From contig CAZOIK010000186.1 in assembly GCA_964579765.1 (NCBI GenBank), forward strand, positions 1 through 26,570: DNA of 26,570 nt, read 5' to 3'. A program made the translations under genes and the position numbers. How positions within the stretch are numbered: position 1 is the first letter of the stretch; every line of letters starts with the position of its first letter. Below are positions 20,739 through 26,570 of this stretch, piece by piece. The notes beneath the pieces were generated by a model that was not told the DNA's origin, did no database searches, and saw nothing but the letters and a program-made list of their open reading frames with translations. This DNA is from DATNBT01 sp964579765 (GTDB taxonomy: Bacteria; Acidobacteriota; Vicinamibacteria; Vicinamibacterales; CAVVIG01).

Positions 20739-22838
20739 TCAGGAGGCCTCGCCGCCGGCGTCTTCGGGCGTCCGAGACGCCGCGTACCACGCCAGCAGCT
20801 CCTCCTGCGAGTTGACACGCGGGCCGTCGCCCGCGCACGCGCGTTCATACCGCTCGCCCTGCAGCACGTACGCGCGCTCGGTGTCGCGGAGGTAGGTGTC
20901 GAGCACGACCGAGCGGATGTGATCGCCGAGGCCGGCGTCGCGGACGCGGCAGACCGCTTCGACGCGCCGATCGAGGTTGCGTTCCATCAGGTCGGCGCTG
21001 CCGATGTAGACCTCGGGCGCGCCGCCGTTGGCGAACCAGTAGACCCGCGAGTGCTCGAGAAAGCGGCCGACGATCGACCGCACGCGGATGCGATCGCTGA
21101 CACCGGGAACGCCGGGCTTGAGGCAGCAGACGCCGCGGACGATCATGTCTACCTCGACGCCCGCCTGCGAGGCGCGGTAGAGCCCGCGAATGACGGCCGG
21201 GTCGGTGACCGCGTTGTTCTTGACGATGACGTGCGCCGGGCGGCCCGCCCGCGCGTGTTCGATCTCGCGGTCGAGGAGCGCCAGGTAGCCCGATCGCAGG
21301 CTGACCGGCGCGACGAGCAGCTCGCGATACTCTTTCCGCTTCGAGTAGCCGGTCAGGTAGTTGAAGACGTCCGACACGTCGTCTCCAATCGCCGCGTCGG
21401 CGGTGAAGAGGCCGAAGTCAGTGTAAATCGTGGACGTCACGTGGTTGTAGTTGCCCGTCCCGACGTGGACGTACCGGCGGACGCCATCCACCTCCTTGCG
21501 CACGATCAGGCACAGCTTGCAGTGCGTCTTCAGGTTCTCGACGCCGTAGACGACGTGGACGCCGGCCGATTCGAGCCGCGTCGCCCACCGGATGTTGTTG
21601 CGCTCGTCGAACCTCGCTTTCAGCTCGACGAGCACGGCGACCTGCTTGCCCGACTCGGCCGCTTCGATCAGCAGATCGACGAGCGGCGAGTCCTGGCCGA
21701 TGCGGTAGAGCGTCATCTTGATGGCGACGACGCCCGGGTCGGCGACCGCCTGGCGGATGAACGTCTCGACCGACGAGAACGAGTCGAACGGGTGGTGGAC
21801 GAGGCGGTCCTGCTCGCGGATGTCGTCGAAGACCGGCGTCTCGTGGTGCGGCGGCCAGAGCGTCCGCGGGACGAAGGGCGCGTCTTTGAGCGTCGGCATC
21901 GGCAGCGCGTGCAGCGCGCGCCAGTCGGCGAACGCCAGCCGATCGCGGCTGTGCATGACGATGTCGTCCTCGACCTCGAAGTTCTCGACGAGAATCTTCA
22001 GCACCCGCCGCGGCATCGTGCTCTCGACCTGCAGCAGACACGGCGGCGCCTCGCGCAGCTTCTTCAGGCTCTGATCGACCGACTCGAGGAGATCCAGCGC
22101 GCCGTCGTCCTGCAGCTCCATGTCCGTGTCGCGGATGATCCGGAACAGGTGCGCGTCGAGGACTTCGACGTCGGGGAAGAGCTGATCGAGGTTCTGGCGG
22201 ATGACGTCTTCGAGAAACGCGAACGTCGGCCCGTCGGTCGCGGCTCCAGGCAGCGGCACGAAGCGCGGCAGGATGTCGGGAATCTTGACGCGCGCGAACT
22301 TCGTGCGGCGGTTGTGGCGCACGGCTACCGCGAAGTTCTTGCTGCGGTTCGAGATGTGCGGGAACGGGTGGCCCGGGTCGAATGCGAGCGGCGTCAGGAG
22401 CGGGAAGACGTCGCTGCGGAAGTACGCGGCCAGGTGCCGGCGGATGCGGTCGGTGTACTGGTCTTCTTCGAGAAACGTGACGCCCGCGTCGCCGAGCGCG
22501 GGACGCAGGCGATCCTGCCAGCATGCGGCCTGATCGCGCATCATCCTCAGCGCGCGATCGCGGATGGCCTTGAGCTGCTCGGAGACGGTCAGGCCGTCGG
22601 GCGAGACCTGCTCAAGGCCGGCGCGCTGCCGCTTGCGCAGCGTCGCGACGCGCACCATGAAGAACTCGTCCAGGTTGGACGCGACGATGCCGAGGAACTT
22701 GACGCGCTCGAGGAGCGGATGGTGGTCGGCGACCGCCTGGTCGAGGACGCGCTGGTTGAACTCGAGCCAGCTCAGCTCGCGGTTGGTGTAGAGCGACGGG
22801 TCGTGAAGGGCGCGCGGCCGGGCTTCAGCGGTTTGCAT
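20739..22838 (-). CDS. ppk1: Polyphosphate kinase 1
   Basis: This 699-residue enzyme has the full PPK1 layout. The N domain opens with L-Y-T-N-R-E-L-S-W-L-E-F-N-Q-R-V, the helical H domain follows, and two C-terminal phospholipase-D-like catalytic domains complete it. The autophosphorylated histidine is H458 in Y-V-H-V-G-T-G-N-Y-N, and the second catalytic His is H596 in R-F-L-E-H-S-R-V-Y-W-F. It transfers the gamma phosphate of ATP to polyphosphate, reversibly, in the cytosol. The frame runs upstream through the tRNA gene to 23048; the ATG at 22838 is chosen because it sits just before the conserved N-terminal motif. No exopolyphosphatase or PhoU gene is adjacent. Confidence 0.96.
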   Translation of the reverse strand: MQTAEARPRALHDPSLYTNRELSWLEFNQRVLDQAVADHHPLLERVKFLGIVASNLDEFFMVRVATLRKRQRAGLEQVSPDGLTVSEQLKAIRDRALRMMRDQAACWQDRLRPALGDAGVTFLEEDQYTDRIRRHLAAYFRSDVFPLLTPLAFDPGHPFPHISNRSKNFAVAVRHNRRTKFARVKIPDILPRFVPLPGAATDGPTFAFLEDVIRQNLDQLFPDVEVLDAHLFRIIRDTDMELQDDGALDLLESVDQSLKKLREAPPCLLQVESTMPRRVLKILVENFEVEDDIVMHSRDRLAFADWRALHALPMPTLKDAPFVPRTLWPPHHETPVFDDIREQDRLVHHPFDSFSSVETFIRQAVADPGVVAIKMTLYRIGQDSPLVDLLIEAAESGKQVAVLVELKARFDERNNIRWATRLESAGVHVVYGVENLKTHCKLCLIVRKEVDGVRRYVHVGTGNYNHVTSTIYTDFGLFTADAAIGDDVSDVFNYLTGYSKRKEYRELLVAPVSLRSGYLALLDREIEHARAGRPAHVIVKNNAVTDPAVIRGLYRASQAGVEVDMIVRGVCCLKPGVPGVSDRIRVRSIVGRFLEHSRVYWFANGGAPEVYIGSADLMERNLDRRVEAVCRVRDAGLGDHIRSVVLDTYLRDTERAYVLQGERYERACAGDGPRVNSQEELLAWYAASRTPEDAGGEAS

Positions 22839-22889
22839 GGAAAAGCGCGATCGTACTGCCGATGGGTAACTGCCGCGTAACGTGATACT

Positions 22890-22978
22890 TGGTGCCGGAG
22901 GAGGGGATCGAACCCTCACGGGGCGTGAACCCCACGGGATTTTGAGTCCCGCGCGTCTGCCAGTTTCACCACTCCGGC
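22890..22978 (-). tRNA. tRNA-Leu (CAA)
   Basis: Acceptor stem 5' GCCGGAG pairs with 3' CTCCGGC followed by A and an encoded CCA. The anticodon arm reads CGGGA-CTCAAAA-TCCCG, giving anticodon CAA (reads UUG). The long variable arm (about GTGGGGTTCACGCCCC) and the T loop GGTTCGATCCC fit a class II leucine tRNA; total length is 89 including CCA. A TATACT box lies upstream on the minus strand at 23013-23018. Confidence 0.96.
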
Positions 22979-23012
22979 ACGGCTGAGATGGTCGGCTGCA
23001 GACCGAATGCAC

Positions 23013-23018
23013 AGTATA
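23013..23018 (-). promoter_or_regulatory. -10 box (TATACT, minus strand) of tRNA-Leu
   Basis: TATACT reads on the minus strand 34 bases upstream of the tRNA 5' end. Directly behind it, where the spacer and -35 would be, lies a perfect 8-bp stem hairpin CGCCCGCG-TTTG-CGCGGGCG at 23020-23039. Confidence 0.5.
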
Positions 23019-23129
23019 CCGCCCGCGTTTGCGCGGGCGTTCCGCCAACCCTACGAGGCTGAGCTACTTAGCCGACGCGAAGATACTGCGCGAAAGTGCG
23101 AAAACTCCTTTGTTTTCCGCCCTTTCTCG

Positions 23130-23158
23130 TTGTTTTGCCCTGCTAAGTACGCTATAGT
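23130..23158 (+). promoter_or_regulatory. Sigma70-type promoter of the CarD gene
   Basis: TTGTTT (23130-23135), a spacer of exactly 17 bases, then TATAGT (23153-23158). The flanks are unusually AT-rich for this genome. Transcription would start at about 23165, leaving a 63-base leader ending in a G-rich ribosome site (AGGGGGAA) before the GTG at 23228. Confidence 0.75.
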
Positions 23159-23227
23159 GAAAAGGCTGCCGGGACGCTCGCAGGCCTTCCATACAGCACT
23201 GCATCATCACAGCGGACAGGGGGAACC

Positions 23228-23827
23228 GTGACGTTTGAAGTCGGTGACAAGGTCATTTACCCGAATCATGGTCTCGGGATCGTCGAACGCATCGAAGAAA
23301 AAACCATTCTCGGCACCACCTGCGGCTTCTACCACCTTCGCATCGTCGCCAACGAGACGATGGTGCTCGTCCCAATCGCCAACGTTGACGGCGTCGGCCT
23401 CCGCCGCGCCATTACGGACGAAGAAGTCGAACGGCTGTTCACTCTCCTCGGCGACGGCAAGATCGACAACCACCAGAACTGGAAGGGACGCTTCAAGGAC
23501 AACTCGGACAAGATGCGCAGCGGCTCGATCTACGACGTCGCCGACGTCCTCAAGAGCCTGACGTTCCTCGCCAAGTCGAAGAGCCTGTCGTTCCGCGAAA
23601 AGCGCATGCTCGATCGCGCCAAGTTCCTCATCATCTCGGAAGTGTCGGAAGTGATGCGCGAGACGGCCGCCGAAATCGAAGGCCGCGTCGATCGCGCGCT
23701 CGAGCGCTGCTTCACCCGCCGCGCCCGCACCGCCGCGTCGCCGGCGCGCGCGAAGGTGGCGAAGGTCGCGCCGCGCGCGACGACGACGGCCGCGGCGCCG
23801 GCCCGCCGGGCCGCGCGGGCCTCCTAG
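23228..23827 (+). CDS. CarD/CdnL-family transcriptional regulator
   Basis: This 199-residue protein starts with GTG. Residues 1-70 form the RNA-polymerase-interacting domain (F-E-V-G-D-K-V-I-Y-P-N-H-G-L-G-I-V-E-R-I, shared with TRCF). A helical DNA-binding domain follows (N-W-K-G-R-F-K-D-N, D-V-A-D-V-L-K-S-L, L-S-F-R-E-K-R-M-L-D-R-A-K). CarD-type proteins bind the RNA polymerase beta subunit and stabilise the open complex at housekeeping and rRNA promoters. The last about 40 residues form an Ala/Arg/Lys/Thr-rich tail, reminiscent of histone-H1-like tails and absent from short CdnL proteins. It has its own strong promoter and a strong terminator after the stop. Confidence 0.93.
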   Translation: MTFEVGDKVIYPNHGLGIVERIEEKTILGTTCGFYHLRIVANETMVLVPIANVDGVGLRRAITDEEVERLFTLLGDGKIDNHQNWKGRFKDNSDKMRSGSIYDVADVLKSLTFLAKSKSLSFREKRMLDRAKFLIISEVSEVMRETAAEIEGRVDRALERCFTRRARTAASPARAKVAKVAPRATTTAAAPARRAARAS

Positions 23828-23852
23828 AAGTTAGAAGTTAGAACTTAGAAGT
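23825..23852 (+). repeat. Heptanucleotide short tandem repeat, four copies of TAGAAGT
   Basis: TAGAAGT, TAGAAGT, TAGAACT, TAGAAGT in uninterrupted array. The first TAG is the stop codon of the CarD gene. The array is strongly AT-rich against its surroundings and partly self-complementary (AGTTAGAACTT contains AAGTT/AACTT-like arms). Confidence 0.8.
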
Positions 23853-23855
23853 CAC

Positions 23856-24626
23856 TTGAACGCGACGCACGACGCCCGTCCAGCACCCGCTGCGACGGGC
23901 GTTTTTCTTTTCGTCGCCGCCATCCGGTCGTTCCTGGCCTATGTCGCCGTCTCGCTCTACGTGCTCGTCGCCGCGCCTCTCGGCATGCTGATCGCGATGA
24001 CGACCGGCTGGGTGGACGTGCTGTACATCTTCGGCCACTGGGGCGATCAGCTCGGGTTGTCGCTCGCCGGCATCCGCTACAAAGTCGTGGGGCGGAAGCA
24101 TCTCCCGCGCGGCGCCGCCGTGTTCTGCGCGAACCACCAGAGCAACGTGGATCCGCCCGTGCTGTTCCGCGCGCTGCATCCGCGCCTGCGCGTGCTCTAC
24201 AAGCACGAGATCGATCAGATTCCGCTGCTGGCGCGCGCGTTCCGCATGGCCGGGTTCATCCCGATCGATCGGCGCAACAAGGAAGCCGCGATGCGGTCGA
24301 TCGAGCAAGGCGCGGCCGCGCTGCGCGCGGGCGCGTCGTTCCTGATCTTTCCCGAAGGTACGCGCAGCCGGACAGACGAGTTGCTGCCGTTCAAGAAGGG
24401 CGGGTTCCGGATGGCCATCAAGGCCGGCGCCCCCATCGTCCCCGTCGCGATTTCCGGCGGACGCGCGGCCATGGTGAAGGGCAGCGCCATTGTCCGGCCG
24501 GTGAGGCTCACCATCCGCATCGGCGCGCCCGTCGAGACGCGCGGCGCCGACGTCGAGGCGCGCGACGAGCTCATCGAGCGCGTGCGTCAGCAAATTGCCA
24601 CACTGCTCGCGGAAGGCCCGTTGTAA
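23856..24626 (+). CDS. plsC: 1-acyl-sn-glycerol-3-phosphate acyltransferase (PlsC type)
   Basis: This 256-residue membrane-associated enzyme has the acyltransferase motifs in order: N-H-Q-S-N-V-D (H-x4-D) in block I, G-F-I-P-I-D-R-R in block II, F-P-E-G-T-R-S in block III, and a final I-V-P-V-A-I-S-G in block IV. It transfers an acyl chain to lysophosphatidate in phospholipid synthesis. One N-terminal membrane segment is present (S-F-L-A-Y-V-A-V-S-L-Y-V-L-V). The start is uncertain. The longest frame begins with TTG at 23856, but that places a strong terminator hairpin inside codons 6-19. The next standard start is GTG at 23961, which would cut into the membrane helix. It ends 9 bp before the next gene. 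Confidence 0.85.
   Translation: MNATHDARPAPAATGVFLFVAAIRSFLAYVAVSLYVLVAAPLGMLIAMTTGWVDVLYIFGHWGDQLGLSLAGIRYKVVGRKHLPRGAAVFCANHQSNVDPPVLFRALHPRLRVLYKHEIDQIPLLARAFRMAGFIPIDRRNKEAAMRSIEQGAAALRAGASFLIFPEGTRSRTDELLPFKKGGFRMAIKAGAPIVPVAISGGRAAMVKGSAIVRPVRLTIRIGAPVETRGADVEARDELIERVRQQIATLLAEGPL
23872..23911 (+). terminator. Rho-independent terminator after the CarD gene
   Basis: Perfect 9-bp stem ACGCCCGTC/GACGGGCGT, extended by CAGC/GCTG across one bulged C to a 4-base ACCC loop, followed by GTTTTTCTTTT. It lies 45 bp after the CarD stop and inside the longest possible PlsC reading frame. It is the only strong T-tract terminator I could find in the window. Confidence 0.87.
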
Positions 24627-24635
24627 ACTCGCGGC

Positions 24636-26570
24636 ATGACCGAGTGCCGTCCGGCGCGCGCGCTCGCGGTCGTCGTCGCGGCGATGCTCGCGGCGCTCGC
24701 CGTGCCCGCGGCGCAGGACGAGCTGCCGCAGCCGACCTTCCGCGCCGAGGCCAACTACGTCCGCGTCGATGCGTTCCCGACGGCGCGCGACGGCACGCCG
24801 GTGACCGACCTTACCGCCGCGGACTTCGAGGTCTCCGAAGACCGCGTCCCCCAGAAGATCGAGCAGTTCGAGCACGTTGTCATCCGCGCCGCGGGCGTCG
24901 GCGAAGGGCGGCCCGAGCCGAACACCGTCGCCGAGTCGCGCCAGGCGGTGCGGGATCCCCGCGCGCGCGTGTTCGTGCTGTTCCTCGATCCAAAGCATGT
25001 CGAACAGGGAGCGTCACGTCAGATCTCACGCGAGATCGTCAACGCGCTGAACCGGCTGCTCGGCCCGGACGACTACGTCGGCCTGATGGTGCCGCCGATG
25101 CGCGCGCGCGACGTGACGTTCGCGCGCCGCAACCTGGCGATCGAGCGCCTCGTCGGGAACGACTGGTGGGGCAAACGCGACTCGCTCCTGCCCGCCGATC
25201 CCACCGAGGATTCGTACGCCTTCTGCTATCCGGGCATCGCGCCGCCGCCCGGCAACGGCGCCGCGCCCGACCGGGGCGTCGCGCAGGAGATGATCCTGCG
25301 CCACCGCGAGCAGGAGACCTTCGACGCGCTCGAGGATCTCGTGCAGACGCTGCGCGGGATGCGGGAAGAGCGCAAGGCCGTGCTCGCGATCACCGACGGC
25401 TGGCTGCTGTATCGTCCCGATCAGTCGCTGACGCGGCCGCTCGGCGGCCAGGATCAGCCGCCCGGGAACCCGCCGCTCGGCATCGACCCGCGCAGCGGAC
25501 GTCTCAGTACGGCGAATCCCAACGACCTGCCCGAAGCGACGCTGCGCAAGTGCGAGCTCGACCGCCAGACGCTCGCCAACATCGACGACGAGCAGCGGAT
25601 GCGGACGATTCTCGACGAGGCCAATCGATCGAACACGTCGTTCTATCCCGTCGATCCGCGCGGCCTCGTGGCGTTCGACGAGGGCATCGTGCCGTCGGCG
25701 GGCGTCGGCACCGGGCCGCTCGCCAACCCGACGCTGTCGGCCCCTGAAGAGAACAACAGGCTGGCGGCGCGAGCGACGGCCCTGCGTCGCCTCGCCGAAG
25801 GCACCGACGGCACGGCGATCGTCGGCACCAACAACATCGCCGATGCGCTGCGGAGGGTGGTGGACGATCTGAGCTCGTACTACCTGCTTGGCTACTACTC
25901 GACCGGGAAGCTGGACGGCAAGTTTCATGCGATCAGCGTTCGGGTCAGACGGCCGGGCGTGACGGTGCGTGCGCGGCGCGGGTATCAGGCCCTTCGCGCG
26001 GGCGACGTGGCGCGAGCCGAGACGTCGCGGGCACCGGCGGGTCCACGCGCGCCGCTGACGGCCGAAGCGGCGCGCGCGGCGGCGGCGTCATCTGCGGTGG
26101 CGAACCTGGCCGGCGGCACGCGCGATTTGCCGCTCCGCGTACACGTCACGGCGGGATGGCACCCGGGCGCGGACGGACACCCGGCGGCCGAGTTCTGGGT
26201 CGTCGGCGAGGTCGTCGATCGCATTCCTGGCGCGGACCTCGAAGTGATTCTACTGAACGCAGCGGGCGACATCGTCTCGAGCGCGCGCGGACGCATCGCG
26301 CCGGGGACGACGAGCGCGCTGGTGACTGTGAGCCCCGACACGGCGATCGCGCCGGGCGAGTACACGATGCGCGTCCGCAGCCAGACGCCGAGCGCGTCCG
26401 AGACGACGTCGGTGCCGGTCGTGCTGGCCGGCGCATCGCAAGCGTCGAGCGCCGTGTTCATCCGGCGCGGGCCGACGACGGGCAACAAGCCACAGCCGAC
26501 CGCGGATCTGCGCTTCCGTCGGAGCGAGCGTCTTCGCGTCGAAGTGCCGAGCACGTCTGACGTCACCGGC
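24636..26570 (+). CDS. VWFA-related secreted protein, 3' end cut by window
   Basis: The frame is open from the ATG at 24636 to the last base (645 codons). It begins with a signal peptide (A-L-A-V-V-V-A-A-M-L-A-A-L-A-V-P-A-A-Q), followed by N-Y-V-R-V-D-A-F-P-T and V-T-D-L-T-A-A-D-F-E-V-S-E-D, the classic opening of VWFA-related acidobacterial proteins. A von Willebrand A-like domain follows: R-V-F-V-L-F-L-D-P-K-H-V, then L-N-R-L-L-G-P-D-D-Y-V-G-L-M, and K-A-V-L-A-I-T-D-G-W. It ends near S-Y-Y-L-L-G-Y-Y-S-T with the usual Y-L-L-G-Y motif. The first metal-site motif reads D-P-K-H rather than D-x-S-x-S, so the MIDAS looks degenerate. A beta-rich region continues to the edge. It starts 9 bp after PlsC, probably in the same transcript. 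Confidence 0.88.
   Translation, partial: MTECRPARALAVVVAAMLAALAVPAAQDELPQPTFRAEANYVRVDAFPTARDGTPVTDLTAADFEVSEDRVPQKIEQFEHVVIRAAGVGEGRPEPNTVAESRQAVRDPRARVFVLFLDPKHVEQGASRQISREIVNALNRLLGPDDYVGLMVPPMRARDVTFARRNLAIERLVGNDWWGKRDSLLPADPTEDSYAFCYPGIAPPPGNGAAPDRGVAQEMILRHREQETFDALEDLVQTLRGMREERKAVLAITDGWLLYRPDQSLTRPLGGQDQPPGNPPLGIDPRSGRLSTANPNDLPEATLRKCELDRQTLANIDDEQRMRTILDEANRSNTSFYPVDPRGLVAFDEGIVPSAGVGTGPLANPTLSAPEENNRLAARATALRRLAEGTDGTAIVGTNNIADALRRVVDDLSSYYLLGYYSTGKLDGKFHAISVRVRRPGVTVRARRGYQALRAGDVARAETSRAPAGPRAPLTAEAARAAAASSAVANLAGGTRDLPLRVHVTAGWHPGADGHPAAEFWVVGEVVDRIPGADLEVILLNAAGDIVSSARGRIAPGTTSALVTVSPDTAIAPGEYTMRVRSQTPSASETTSVPVVLAGASQASSAVFIRRGPTTGNKPQPTADLRFRRSERLRVEVPSTSDVTG

Noticed and set aside
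22890..22978. tRNA gene as an integration site
   Set aside because: No integrase gene and no repeated tRNA 3' end was found in the flanks.
22839..23048. N-terminal extension of polyphosphate kinase to 23048
   Set aside because: It runs through the tRNA-Leu gene and lies outside the PPK1 domain.
23838..24998. 386-codon minus-strand frame opposite plsC
   Set aside because: Antisense shadow; plsC has complete family motifs on the other strand.

Overview
The window is very GC-rich (GATCG/CGCG-rich third positions) and densely coded on both strands. The gene content points to an uncultured or environmental Acidobacteriota bacterium, most likely class Vicinamibacteria: a secreted protein of the VWFA-related acidobacterial type, DinB-family proteins with and without signal peptides, a CarD/CdnL regulator, a PEGA-domain surface protein, a secreted M1 aminopeptidase and a secreted cyclase. 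This assignment is inferred from gene content; there is no rRNA or marker phylogeny here.

Layout. 1-3300: 3' part of an ankyrin-repeat protein, a small secreted protein, an ACT-domain protein divergent from a cytosolic DinB protein, and a secreted DinB protein. 3270-5600: a SAM methyltransferase joined (TAGTG stop/start) to a membrane-anchored protein of unknown function, then a 14-unit, indel-free 21-bp tandem repeat. 5600-9350 (minus strand): a GntR(YtrA-type)/ABC ATPase/ABC permease operon with a perfect palindromic operator, continuing into a secreted two-module protein and a secreted metal-dependent cyclase. 9460-11120: a membrane-bound SpoIIE/PP2C phosphatase and a small membrane protein. 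11116-13676 (minus): a MOCOS-like PLP enzyme overlapping by 4 bp a second copy of the unknown family at 4083. 13790-18340: an MFS transporter convergent with and overlapping an M1 aminopeptidase, then a PEGA protein. 18530-20740: a 4-TM holin-like protein, a class II cytochrome c-like lipoprotein, a lectin-like lipoprotein and a Tat-type secreted protein. 20739-24626: polyphosphate kinase, tRNA-Leu(CAA), CarD with a clear promoter and terminator, and PlsC. 24636-end: a VWFA-related protein cut by the window edge.

The most striking non-gene signal is a family of about eight intergenic, REP-like two-hairpin elements. Each pairs a GCAGGCC/GGCCTGC hairpin with a GCGGACC/GGTCCGC hairpin, flanked by GTAGTGC ends. 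They sit between genes and in several places supply stop codons, a start codon or part of a -10 box. I see no CRISPR array, prophage, transposase, defence island or biosynthetic cluster. Most of the window is ordinary chromosomal housekeeping and envelope/secretion genes, and the novelty lies in the small-scale sequence architecture and in the uncharacterised paralogous pair.
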